From the NCBI GenBank assembly GCA_012270695.1, contig JAAXHV010000035.1, positions 7,922 through 18,096 of the forward strand: DNA of 10,175 nt, given 5' to 3'. Below are positions 1 through 6,399 of this stretch, one piece after another. A program made the translations under genes and the position numbers. Under the pieces are notes generated by a model that saw only the letters and a program-made list of their open reading frames with translations, did not search any database and was not told the DNA's origin. This stretch comes from Gammaproteobacteria bacterium (GTDB lineage: Bacteria; Pseudomonadota; Gammaproteobacteria; Eutrophobiales; Eutrophobiaceae). Every line of letters starts with the position of its first letter. Positions within the stretch are counted from its first letter, which is position 1.

Positions 1-29
1 CGACTTGCCTCGCTGACTATCCAGCCCGG

Positions 30-81
30 ATTTCTCATCAGGTGATGCGATTTTCCAATAGCAACAAGCGACCTGAGAAAT
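30..81. repeat. Imperfect inverted repeat downstream of the receptor remnant
   Basis: ATTTCTCA at 30-37 is matched by its exact complement TGAGAAAT at 74-81. The match continues as GGT (41-43) against ACC (71-73) if three bases are bulged. The loop is about 27 bases. It lies just past the stop of the minus-strand receptor remnant, so it could fold in its 3' RNA, but no T-run follows as expected for an intrinsic terminator. It could instead be the end of an element extending off the left edge. Function is unknown. Confidence 0.3.
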
Positions 82-93
82 GCGGTCTAAAAT

Positions 94-468
94 TCAGAAC
101 TCGTAGCTTGCCTGTATGTACCATTCCCGACCGCGATGAAAGGTTTGCTGGGTAAAGCCAAAACCGTCCTGGTAGTTGGCGAAGATAGTGTATTGTTCGT
201 CTGTCAGGTTGGGCACGAACTGGTCCAGCTTGCCGATATCCGTCACGCCGCGAAAATCCAGGGCGTCACCGGTGAATGCAGATACCGTAATGGGAGCATC
301 CTGCAGGTTTTCCTCACGTTTGCGCGCGGTGACTACGATTTCCTCTATGAGCGCGCTGCTCCGGCCCTGTGCCTGGGCTGGTTTCAGGATTGCCGTGGCA
401 TCCGCGAACAGCATTGCCGCAACCACAGCCGCGACGAGGTAAGGGGTTTGTAAAACTCGGTTATTCAC
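94..468 (-). CDS. Internally deleted TonB-dependent receptor (124-aa remnant)
   Basis: The frame starts with GTG and encodes 124 residues, whereas TonB-dependent outer-membrane receptors usually have 650-1000. Residues 1-34 look like a signal peptide ending in AQAQ. Residues 42-50 (EEIVVTARK) are a typical TonB-box region, and residues 51-88 match the start of the plug domain (NLQDAPITVSAF, then LDQFVPNL). From about residue 87 the sequence becomes a receptor C-terminus: NLTDEQY is typical of a late barrel strand, and the protein ends in YIQASYEF with the terminal Phe recognised by the BAM machinery. Nearly all of the plug and barrel is therefore missing, yet the join is in frame. It cannot form a transport barrel. 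It lies 87 bp downstream of the fatty-oxidation gene on the same strand, so the parent receptor may have taken up a lipid-like substrate; that is inference. A decayed gene is likelier than a functional mini-protein. Confidence 0.75.
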   Translation of the reverse strand: MNNRVLQTPYLVAAVVAAMLFADATAILKPAQAQGRSSALIEEIVVTARKREENLQDAPITVSAFTGDALDFRGVTDIGKLDQFVPNLTDEQYTIFANYQDGFGFTQQTFHRGREWYIQASYEF

Positions 469-555
469 TTCGGGTACCTGTTTAAGTCGTAGAAACGACG
501 TTTATAGTTCTTAGCAAGCGGCGGGAAGTATAAACTAAAAACCAACTACTGGAAA

Positions 556-2655
556 TCAACGCCTGTTCTCGTTCCACTCCCGGAAACTGCGGCCTTCTTC
601 AGCAAGTTGCTTCAGCAACGGGGCGGGCGTCCACCATAAATCGCCGTAACGGTCGCGATATTTATTGATGGCAGCATAAACCTTATCAAGACCCACCATG
701 TCGGCATATTTCATGGGGCCGCCGCGGTAACGGGGCATGCCGTAACCGTTGACGAAGATCACGTCGATATCGCCCGGCCGTATGGCGATGCCTTCTTCCA
801 GCACCCGCGCGCCTTCGTTGATCATGGAATACAGCAGGCGTTCGATGATCCCTTCATCGCTGACCTCGATTTGCTGCACGCCCAGCGCCTGCGCTTCGCG
901 CCGGGCGATTTCCATGACCTCCGCGTCCGGCACGGCTTTCCTGCCCTCGTAGCGGTAGGTCCCCGCGCCGGTTTTCTGGCCGAGACGCCCCATTTCACTG
1001 AGTACATTAATCATACGGCAGTAAACCGGATCATCGGGCCGGTCCTGCCACTCGTTATTCAACTTGTAGAAAACGTCAAGACCGGACAAGTCCATGACCG
1101 CGTGGGGGCCCATGGCCATGCCCCAGTCATAGACAACCTGGTCGACCCGCTCCGGCGGGATGCCTTCCAGCATCATCAACTGCGCTTCCCTGATATAAGG
1201 GAAAAACATGCGATTGCCGACGAAGCCGAAACACACGCCGACTAGGACACCCACTTTGCGTATCTTTTTTGCGGTGGCCATGGCCGTTGCGATGACCTCC
1301 CCGGCGGTTTTTTCACCACGGACTATTTCCAGGAGTTTCATGACTTTGGCCGGGGCGAAGAAGTGCAGACCGATAACGTCTTGCGGCCGGTTTGTCACTG
1401 CGGCGATTTCATCCAGGTCCAGGCTGGACGTGTTGCTTGCCAGGATGGCGCCCTGTTTGCATACCTCATCCAGTTTCGTGAACACGTGTTTTTTAATCTG
1501 CATGGTCTCGAAGACGGCTTCAACCACCAGGTCGGCGCTGGCAACGTCTGCATAATCGGTGGTCGGAGCGATCATCCCCATGGCCTGCTGCAGTTGCGCT
1601 TGGGTCATGCGCCCCTTGTCAACGGCGACCGCGTAATTTTTCCGGATAACCCCCAGACCGCGATCCAGACCCGCCTGGTCCACCTCCAATACTGTGACCG
1701 GGATACCGGCATTAACGAAATTCATCGCAATCCCGCCACCCATGGTGCCGGCGCCGATGACCGCCACCCTGTTTATTTCTCTGACAGGCGTATTTTTGGG
1801 GACATCGGGGATCTTGGCCACTTCCCGTTCCGCAAAAAACAAGTGACGCTGCGCCTGGGAATGGCTGGACGCCTTGCATTCATCAAACAGCCGCCGTTCC
1901 GTTTTAAGCGCGTCACGATAGGATTCATTCAGCGCCGCCTGCACGCACTTCACGATTTGTAAGGGCGCGAAAAAGCCGCGGGCTTTCCTGGACAGCCCCT
2001 GCAAATATTCGCTGAAAAATTCATCGTCAATCCCGCCGGCGGCAACCTCCAGTTGACTGACCCGTTTCAGCGGCGCGTGCGTGTCCAGCAGTTCCCTAGC
2101 ATAGGCGAGGGCGCCGGCGCGCAAATCGCCGTCGATGAGCTTGTCGATGATACCGGCTTCCAAGCCCTCCTCAGCGCCAATGGGCCGGCCCGAGGTCATT
2201 ATGTCCAAGGCTTTGCGCACCCCGGCCAGGCGGGGCAGTCGTTGTGTTCCGGTGGCGCCGGGCACAAGACCGAGGTTGACTTCGGGCAATCCGACCCTTG
2301 CCCCCGGCAGCGCACAGCGGTAATGACAACCCATGGCCGTCTCCAGGCCGCCTCCCAGGGCGGTGCCGTGGACAGCGGCGACGATGAGTTTTTCCGATGC
2401 CTCCAATTTCTCCACCAGGTCGGGCAACCAGGGGTCCTCAACGGGTTTGTCAAATTCGGTAATATCGGCCCCGGCGATAAATGTCCGGCCCGCGCAGATC
2501 AGCACCGCGGCCCCGGCGGAAGCATCGGCGGCCAGTTTATCGATGGCGTCCCAGCAGCTTTTTCTCACCGCCGCGGACATGGCGTTAACGGGGGGGTTAT
2601 CAATGGTAATGACGGCAATGCCGTCTGTGACTTCGTAACTTGTTTTATCTGACAT
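556..2655 (-). CDS. Enoyl-CoA hydratase / 3-hydroxyacyl-CoA dehydrogenase (FadB/FadJ-like multifunctional enzyme)
   Basis: This 699-residue cytoplasmic enzyme hydrates trans-2-enoyl-CoA and then oxidises the L-3-hydroxyacyl-CoA with NAD+, the two middle steps of beta-oxidation. Residues 1-190 are a crotonase domain: FIAGADI (59-65) and GTALGGGLE (97-105) form the oxyanion-hole region, and Glu105 and Glu125 align with the two catalytic glutamates. Residues 295-475 are the NAD-binding dehydrogenase domain with GAGTMGGG (301-308), SNTSSL (407-412) and a His431/Glu443 pair at the usual 12-residue spacing. Two C-terminal 3HCDH domains follow (about 478-570 and 605-690). The start at 2655 begins directly with the crotonase fold (MSDKTSYEVTDG) and has AAGGG about 9 bases upstream. 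The frame stays open for 67 more codons, but these are non-homologous and cross the promoter. Length fits the family. No thiolase (FadA/FadI) lies beside it, so I give no gene symbol. Confidence 0.92.
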   Translation of the reverse strand: MSDKTSYEVTDGIAVITIDNPPVNAMSAAVRKSCWDAIDKLAADASAGAAVLICAGRTFIAGADITEFDKPVEDPWLPDLVEKLEASEKLIVAAVHGTALGGGLETAMGCHYRCALPGARVGLPEVNLGLVPGATGTQRLPRLAGVRKALDIMTSGRPIGAEEGLEAGIIDKLIDGDLRAGALAYARELLDTHAPLKRVSQLEVAAGGIDDEFFSEYLQGLSRKARGFFAPLQIVKCVQAALNESYRDALKTERRLFDECKASSHSQAQRHLFFAEREVAKIPDVPKNTPVREINRVAVIGAGTMGGGIAMNFVNAGIPVTVLEVDQAGLDRGLGVIRKNYAVAVDKGRMTQAQLQQAMGMIAPTTDYADVASADLVVEAVFETMQIKKHVFTKLDEVCKQGAILASNTSSLDLDEIAAVTNRPQDVIGLHFFAPAKVMKLLEIVRGEKTAGEVIATAMATAKKIRKVGVLVGVCFGFVGNRMFFPYIREAQLMMLEGIPPERVDQVVYDWGMAMGPHAVMDLSGLDVFYKLNNEWQDRPDDPVYCRMINVLSEMGRLGQKTGAGTYRYEGRKAVPDAEVMEIARREAQALGVQQIEVSDEGIIERLLYSMINEGARVLEEGIAIRPGDIDVIFVNGYGMPRYRGGPMKYADMVGLDKVYAAINKYRDRYGDLWWTPAPLLKQLAEEGRSFREWNENRR

Positions 2656-2703
2656 GACCAGGCCCTTAATGTTTAACAAAGGTCTTCCATAAATTCTGCG
2701 AGT

Positions 2704-2709
2704 ATTATA
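2704..2709 (-). promoter_or_regulatory. Consensus -10 box for the hydratase/dehydrogenase gene
   Basis: On the minus strand the hexamer reads TATAAT, an exact sigma-70 -10. A transcript would start near 2697, leaving a leader of about 40 bases before the ATG at 2655. No good -35 is present at 16-18 bp (about 2727-2732 reads AACCAC), so the promoter may be activator-dependent or the match may be chance. Confidence 0.4.
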
Positions 2710-2777
2710 ACGCAAACGTGTCCATTGTGGTTGCGAATGACTGTGCCGGCGAGCATAGACGAGAATATGATTTTCAT

Positions 2778-2806
2778 TTGACTTTACACATCTGCTGATA
2801 TATACT
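2778..2806 (+). promoter_or_regulatory. Sigma-70 promoter of vapBC
   Basis: TTGACT at 2778-2783 and TATACT at 2801-2806 are separated by exactly 17 bp, each one mismatch from consensus. Transcription should start near 2813, giving a short leader before the vapB ATG at 2841. The -10 box lies inside the first of two tandem repeats, as expected for a promoter repressed by its own VapB/VapBC product. Confidence 0.7.
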
Positions 2807-2817
2807 CTGATATATAC
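2795..2817 (+). repeat. Tandem 11-bp repeats over the vapBC -10 (candidate VapB operator)
   Basis: CTGATATATAC occurs at 2795-2805 and again at 2807-2817, a 12-bp period of about one helical turn. The first copy covers the -10 box and the second the start site. Each copy contains the palindromic core ATATAT. The AbrB-fold VapB antitoxins usually autorepress by binding repeats over their promoter; use of these repeats is inference. Confidence 0.5.
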
Positions 2818-2840
2818 CAAACTGACATGTGCGGAACAAT

Positions 2841-3104
2841 ATGACCGATACAGCAAAAATATTTATAAACGGCCGCAGTCAGGCGGTGCGCTTGCCGGCT
2901 GCCTACAGGTTTAACGCAAAAGAAGTCTTTGTAAGGCGCGACGAAAAAACTGGTGATGTCATTCTGTCAGCACGCCCTGATGATTGGCACAGTTTGTTCA
3001 GCGCCCTCGACGGGTTGGTTGTACCTGATGACTTCTTGACAGACAGGAAACAAGCAAACATATCCACAACAAGAGACCTGCTTGCAGACGTTGATGTTTC
3101 ATGA
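2841..3104 (+). CDS. vapB: VapB-family antitoxin (AbrB/SpoVT fold)
   Basis: This 87-residue protein is predicted to be the DNA-binding antitoxin of a type II toxin-antitoxin pair. Residues 1-45 match the swapped-hairpin AbrB/VapB fold: AKIFINGRSQAVRLPAAYRF followed by a basic strand EVFVRRDEKTGDV. The acidic C-terminal half (DDWHSLFSALDG, then VVPDDFLTD) is where VapB proteins usually clamp the toxin. I chose the ATG at 2841 because GGA lies 5 bases upstream and the homology begins there; an in-frame GTG at 2829 lacks a ribosome-binding site. The TGA stop overlaps an ATG in an ATGA arrangement at 3101-3104, the classic vapB/vapC coupling, but here that ATG no longer leads into the toxin. Expected roles are neutralising VapC and repressing the shared promoter. 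Confidence 0.88.
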   Translation: MTDTAKIFINGRSQAVRLPAAYRFNAKEVFVRRDEKTGDVILSARPDDWHSLFSALDGLVVPDDFLTDRKQANISTTRDLLADVDVS

Positions 3105-3203
3105 CAAATATGCCTGGAGCGACTTCGGATACCCGCAAGACGCCGGCAAGGGGTGCGCCTGAGTGTGCCCCGAAAATATTGTAAATCTCAGGGAGAACAC
3201 ACA
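3105..3203 (+). other. Extra 99-bp segment splitting the vapB/vapC junction
   Basis: VapB's stop sits in ATGA (3101-3104). That ATG opens a 27-codon frame in the same phase as vapC that ends at TAA (3182-3184). Removing 3105-3203 joins ATGA to TCAAATTCATG and yields MIKFMLDTN, a very typical VapC N-terminus with the usual 4-nt overlap. The segment therefore looks inserted. Its left edge (ATGACAAATATGC) matches the reconstructed ATGATCAAATTCATGC apart from three missing bases, like a worn duplication of the target. It contains a G-U-rich hairpin (GGGGUGCGC, 3156-3164, against GUGUGCCCC, 3169-3177). I recognise no known element. Confidence 0.5.
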
Positions 3204-3211
3204 TCAAATTC

Positions 3212-3598
3212 ATGCTCGATACGAATATCGTCAGCTTTCTGTTACGTAATAATGAACAGGTCAAAGCTCATCTCCGGCAACACAGACCACACGATATAGC
3301 CCTGTCGAGCATCACCAAAGCAGAACTGCTTTATGGTCTGGCAAAGCGCCCTGAAGCGAACAGACTGCATGATGCGGTTCAGACCTTGCTTCGCTCGTTT
3401 GAAATTTTACCTTGGAGCGCTGATAAAGCCGAACACTATGGCAGACTGCGTGCGGACATCGAAAAGAAGGGTATTTCACTCTCTGACCCGGACATGCTGA
3501 TAGCCTCACAGGCCGTGGCCGAAGAGTTGACTTTGATAACTAATGACAGGGCGTTTGCAAAAGTTGTCGGTCTGAAAACAGCCGATTGGACAAGGTAA
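3212..3598 (+). CDS. vapC: VapC-family PIN-domain toxin ribonuclease
   Basis: This 128-residue single PIN-domain protein is a predicted Mg2+-dependent endoribonuclease; VapC toxins characteristically cleave tRNA or rRNA and block translation when VapB is lost. Acidic metal-site residues are visible: Asp3 in MLDTN, Glu38 in ITKAELLYG, Asp94 in DPDMLIA and Asp112 in TNDRAF. Length is normal for the family, so the toxin looks catalytically intact. The only usable start is the ATG at 3212. The best ribosome-binding site, GGGAGA (3191-3196), is 15 bases away, which is long, and the codons ATC AAA TTC just before the ATG restore the usual IKF N-terminus. The gene begins 107 bp after vapB instead of overlapping it, so translation is probably uncoupled and perhaps weaker. 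It converges on the Lrp gene with a 52-bp spacer. Confidence 0.9.
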   Translation: MLDTNIVSFLLRNNEQVKAHLRQHRPHDIALSSITKAELLYGLAKRPEANRLHDAVQTLLRSFEILPWSADKAEHYGRLRADIEKKGISLSDPDMLIASQAVAEELTLITNDRAFAKVVGLKTADWTR

Positions 3599-3650
3599 AA
3601 AAACTGTATTTATTTTCAATCTGGCGCCAAATATTCAATATTCAGGCGGG

Positions 3651-4121
3651 TTATTTTACCGGAATGGGTAACTCCGTTCCTTTTGTCACTGTGCGCAGGG
3701 CAAAGCTGGACCTGACCCGGGCGACGCCGGGTAATGATGTCAATTGTTCGTGGTGTATCCGTTCATAATCAGCGGCATCGGCCACGACGACCCGCAACAG
3801 GTAGTCATAATCTCCTGACATCAAATAACATTCCATGACTTCCGGCACACGGGCCACAGCCGCTTCGAAGGTATCCTGGTCTTCCCGACGCTGGCGGTTC
3901 AATGCGATTTCGACGAAGACATTGCCCGGCAACCCGACTGCAGCCTGATTGATCAACATGGCATAGCCGCCGATTACGCCAGCCTCTTCCAGCAATTTGA
4001 CCCGGCGCAGGCAGGCCGATTCGGATAAATTGACCCGGTCTGCCAGCTTGACATTGCTGATACGGCCGTCAAGTTGCAACTCATGCAGGATAGCGCGATC
4101 TATTCTATCCAGAGATATCAT
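3651..4121 (-). CDS. Lrp/AsnC-family transcriptional regulator
   Basis: This 156-residue protein has the full Lrp/AsnC layout. Residues 1-60 form the winged helix-turn-helix (LDRIDRAILHELQLDGR, then NVKLADRVNLSESACLRRVK). Residues 65-145 form the ligand-binding RAM domain, with GDYDYLLRVVVAD and the terminal strand VRSSFALRTV. Such proteins assemble into octamers or dimers that wrap DNA and respond to amino acids. It is divergent from alanine dehydrogenase, the arrangement known for Ald regulators such as mycobacterial AldR, so an alanine-responsive activator of ald is the natural inference. The ATG at 4121 gives the canonical N-terminus but has no evident Shine-Dalgarno. Its likely -10 (TATAAT) overlaps a perfect palindrome, suggesting autoregulation. 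The gene is complete. Confidence 0.92.
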   Translation of the reverse strand: MISLDRIDRAILHELQLDGRISNVKLADRVNLSESACLRRVKLLEEAGVIGGYAMLINQAAVGLPGNVFVEIALNRQRREDQDTFEAAVARVPEVMECYLMSGDYDYLLRVVVADAADYERIHHEQLTSLPGVARVRSSFALRTVTKGTELPIPVK

Positions 4122-4158
4122 TAATATATAATCTATTATTTTTGATAAAAATTAGAAG

Positions 4159-4172
4159 ATAATTCGAATTAT
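4159..4172. promoter_or_regulatory. Perfect 14-bp palindrome in the lrp-ald spacer (candidate Lrp operator)
   Basis: ATAATTCGAATTAT is an exact palindrome centred at 4165/4166 in the 146-bp divergent spacer. Its right arm overlaps the minus-strand TATAAT. AT-rich dyads are usual binding sites for Lrp/AsnC proteins. Assignment to this regulator is inference from position. Confidence 0.45.
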
Positions 4173-4198
4173 ACATCATATTAACTAATATTTTGCAA
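4168..4198 (-). promoter_or_regulatory. Promoter for the Lrp-family gene
   Basis: On the minus strand, TTGCAA (4193-4198) is followed after 19 bp by an exact TATAAT (4168-4173), giving a start near 4161 and a leader of about 40 bases. The long spacer is suboptimal. TTGCAA is self-complementary and could also act as a -35 for ald, with TTTACT at 4216-4221 17 bp away on the plus strand; that plus-strand promoter is weaker. Confidence 0.4.
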
Positions 4199-4267
4199 AG
4201 AAATTCTGTTCTTCTTTTACTAAGATCAGGGCACTTGCAGCGTAACTTTAAACGGGCGGGAAACAGC

Positions 4268-5386
4268 ATGCTTATCGGAGTGCCTAAAGAAACCAAAAAC
4301 CATGAATATCGCGTGGGTCTGACACCGGCGAGTGTACGTGAACTGGTGCAGTCGGGGCATTTTGTAATGGTGCAAAGCAATGCCGGCAGCGGTATCGGCA
4401 TGACGGATGCCGATTACCTCAGTGCGGGCGCCACGATTGTAGCGGCCGCGCGTCAAGTCTTTGCCGAAGCCGATTTGGTCGTCAAGGTAAAAGAGCCGCA
4501 ACCCGATGAGTGCCGCCTCCTGCGGGCGGGCCAGGTCTTATTTACCTACCTGCATCTGGCGCCGGACCCGCAACAGACCCGCACTCTGCTGAACTCCGGT
4601 ACGGCCGCTATTGCGTATGAAACGGTCACCGCAGCAGACCGATCCCTGCCTTTGCTGGCGCCCATGAGTGAAGTCGCGGGACGCCTGTCCGTACAGGCCG
4701 GAGCGCACTGTCTGGAAAAAGCACAAGGCGGCGCCGGCGTCTTGCTGGGTGGCGTGCCCGGCGTGGCGCCGGCCAAGGTACTGGTCATCGGGGGTGGCGT
4801 GGTAGGCGACAACGCCGCGGCCATGGCCCTGGGAATGGGCGCCGACGTGACACTGCTGGATTGCTCATTACCGCGCCTACGACAGCTTGACGCAGAATAC
4901 GGCGGACGGGTCAAATGTGTTTATTCAACCCGGGAGAACATAGAGGAATACACGTTACAGTCCGACCTTGTCATTGGCGCTGTTCTCAAACCCGGCGCCA
5001 TGGCGCCCAAATTATTGAGCAAAGCACTGGTTAACCGCATGAAGCCGGGCTCGGTCCTGGTTGACGTGGCAATTGATCAGGGTGGCTGTTTCGAGACTTC
5101 CCGGCCAACCACCCACCAGGCGCCCACTTATATCGTCAATGGCGTAGTGCATTACTGTGTGGCGAATATGCCCGGCGCAGTCCCGCGTACCTCGACGCTC
5201 GCCCTCAACAACGCCACACTGCCCTATATCACGGCACTGGCCAACAAGGGGCTCAAGCGGGCATTGGCGGATGATCCCGGCTTGCGTAACGGATTAAACG
5301 TATACCAGGGTCGCATTACCTGTGAAGCCGTAGCCAACGATCTTCATTACGACTACCTGCCGGCAGTTGAGGCGCTGGCTGCCTGA
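4268..5386 (+). CDS. ald: Alanine dehydrogenase
   Basis: This 372-residue enzyme catalyses the reversible NAD+-dependent deamination of L-alanine to pyruvate and ammonium in the cytoplasm. The N-terminus MLIGVPKETK is canonical. The substrate and catalytic residues known from Mycobacterium tuberculosis Ald fall at the same positions here: Arg15 (EYRVGLTP), Lys75 (VKVKEP), His96 (FTYLHLA) and Asp270 (VDVAIDQGG). The NAD-binding glycine motif is at 173-181 (VIGGGVVGD), with Asp198 at the end of the second strand (VTLLD), the position that favours NAD. The ATG at 4268 follows GGGCGGGAAA and starts the homology; a frame opening 25 codons earlier is rejected. It is divergent from an Lrp-family gene, its probable regulator, and convergent with phaB with only 22 bp between stops. 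The gene is complete and of normal length. Confidence 0.95.
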   Translation: MLIGVPKETKNHEYRVGLTPASVRELVQSGHFVMVQSNAGSGIGMTDADYLSAGATIVAAARQVFAEADLVVKVKEPQPDECRLLRAGQVLFTYLHLAPDPQQTRTLLNSGTAAIAYETVTAADRSLPLLAPMSEVAGRLSVQAGAHCLEKAQGGAGVLLGGVPGVAPAKVLVIGGGVVGDNAAAMALGMGADVTLLDCSLPRLRQLDAEYGGRVKCVYSTRENIEEYTLQSDLVIGAVLKPGAMAPKLLSKALVNRMKPGSVLVDVAIDQGGCFETSRPTTHQAPTYIVNGVVHYCVANMPGAVPRTSTLALNNATLPYITALANKGLKRALADDPGLRNGLNVYQGRITCEAVANDLHYDYLPAVEALAA

Positions 5387-5396
5387 AATCAGCTCC

Positions 5397-5417
5397 ATGT
5401 ACACCGAATCAGTACAT
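5397..5417. terminator. Weak inverted repeat at the ald/phaB convergent junction
   Basis: ATGTAC (5397-5402) and GTACAT (5412-5417) are exact complements with a 9-base loop, overlapping the phaB stop. It is the only hairpin in the 22-bp junction and could weakly end both transcripts, but it lacks a T-run and is short and AT-rich. Confidence 0.2.
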
Positions 5418-6134
5418 ATGTTGCCCGCCGTTTATACTAAGGGTTGAGCCGGTAATAAACCCGGCTTCATCGCTGGTCAGGAACAGCACCCCGCGAGCAA
5501 TTTCCTCGGCCTTACCCAAACGGCCGACCGGGATCCTGGCAATGATTTTTTCCAATACATGTTCCGGCACCGCCCGCACCATATCCGTATCGATATAGCC
5601 CGGCGCAATCGCGTTGACCGTGACTCCTTTCCCTGCGCCTTCCTGGGCCAGGGCCTTGGTAAACCCGTGTATCCCCGATTTGGCCGCGGCGTAATTCACC
5701 TGCCCGTATTGGCCGGCCTGACCGTTTATGGATCCGATATTCACGATACGACCAAAACCGCGCCGGCGCATACCGTCAATCACACAACGGGACATATTGA
5801 AACAGGAACCCAGGTTGGTCTGGATCACCTTGTTCCACTGCTCAAAATCCATCTTGTGCATGGTGCCGTCCCGGGTGACGCCGGCATTATTGACCAACAC
5901 ATCAACCGGCCCCAGGTCTTCCTCAATCTGCGCAACGGCAGTACGGCATTCCTCAAAATCACTCACGTCGAATTTGTAAACGGCAATGCGCGTGACCTCA
6001 TTAAATTTACCGGCCGCATCATCATTGCCCACATAGTTTGCCGCAACTTTGTACCCTGCCTCCTTCAAGCCGATTGAAACGGCGCCGCCGATCCCGCGCG
6101 TGCCACCCGTTACTACTGCTACTCTTCCCATCAT
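5409..6134 (-). CDS. phaB: Acetoacetyl-CoA reductase (PHB synthesis, SDR family)
   Basis: This 241-residue short-chain dehydrogenase most likely reduces acetoacetyl-CoA to (R)-3-hydroxybutyryl-CoA with NADPH, the second step of polyhydroxybutyrate synthesis. The cofactor motif is TGGTRGIG (9-16), NNAG is at 82-85, and the catalytic set is Asn107, Ser135, Tyr148 and Lys152. The context INGQAGQYGQVNYAAAKSG and the ending NGGQHMY are typical of PhaB; the close relative FabG differs around the active site. The start at 6134 has GGAGG 8 bases upstream (6141-6145); a TTG five codons earlier would place that site inside the gene. Neither a thiolase (PhaA) nor a synthase (PhaC) is next to it. FabG-like activity on 3-ketoacyl-ACP cannot be excluded but fits less well. 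Confidence 0.88.
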   Translation of the reverse strand: MMGRVAVVTGGTRGIGGAVSIGLKEAGYKVAANYVGNDDAAGKFNEVTRIAVYKFDVSDFEECRTAVAQIEEDLGPVDVLVNNAGVTRDGTMHKMDFEQWNKVIQTNLGSCFNMSRCVIDGMRRRGFGRIVNIGSINGQAGQYGQVNYAAAKSGIHGFTKALAQEGAGKGVTVNAIAPGYIDTDMVRAVPEHVLEKIIARIPVGRLGKAEEIARGVLFLTSDEAGFITGSTLSINGGQHMY

Positions 6135-6339
6135 TAACGTATCCTCCAAAAATACTGTAGGTCATGCCTGCAACAAACGCAGGCGACAAAAGAAATAAAT
6201 GACAGATGATGCTTAAGTCGTTCCAAAAGCATATCCATGATCATGCCGTAATGCTGTTTCGGGAAACAACGAAAAAGCGTGGTGGAACTGAAGACACTGC
6301 TGCTTGTTAATATATCATATCTTTGCTGAAGTGTTCCAG

Positions 6340-6372
6340 TATCCGGGAAACCGATCTTTATTAACCCGGATA
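6340..6372. repeat. 8-bp perfect inverted repeat upstream of the TPR-gene promoter
   Basis: TATCCGGG (6340-6347) and CCCGGATA (6365-6372) are exact complements separated by 17 bp, placing the arm centres 25 bp apart. The element ends 12 bp before an extended -10, roughly over the -35 region. That position and symmetry suit a dimeric regulator. ATCCGGG recurs at 6417-6423, inside the short upstream frame. Confidence 0.35.
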
Positions 6373-6384
6373 TGGGGTTAGTAG

Positions 6385-6393
6385 TGCTATACT
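6385..6393 (+). promoter_or_regulatory. Extended -10 promoter of the TPR gene
   Basis: TGCTATACT combines the extended TGn element with TATACT, one mismatch from consensus. There is no good -35, which an extended -10 can tolerate. A start 7 bases downstream falls on the A of an ATG at 6400, implying a leaderless transcript for the short frame that follows. Confidence 0.5.
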
Positions 6394-6399
6394 TTAACC

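Noticed and set aside
1363..2652. Two 199-codon plus-strand open frames (1363-1962 and 2053-2652) opposite the hydratase/dehydrogenase gene
   Set aside because: They mirror the codon structure of a strongly supported enzyme, encode low-complexity sequence with no recognisable motif and have no convincing start signals.
2656..2856. 67-codon N-terminal extension of the hydratase/dehydrogenase
   Set aside because: The crotonase fold starts at 2655, the extension is non-homologous, covers a TATAAT box and overlaps the start of vapB.
4193..4267. 25-codon N-terminal extension of alanine dehydrogenase
   Set aside because: Catalytic residue numbering matches known Ald only from the ATG at 4268, which also has the ribosome-binding site.
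5559..6077. 172-codon plus-strand frame opposite phaB
   Set aside because: It is antisense to a complete SDR enzyme with all catalytic residues; the translation shows no family features.
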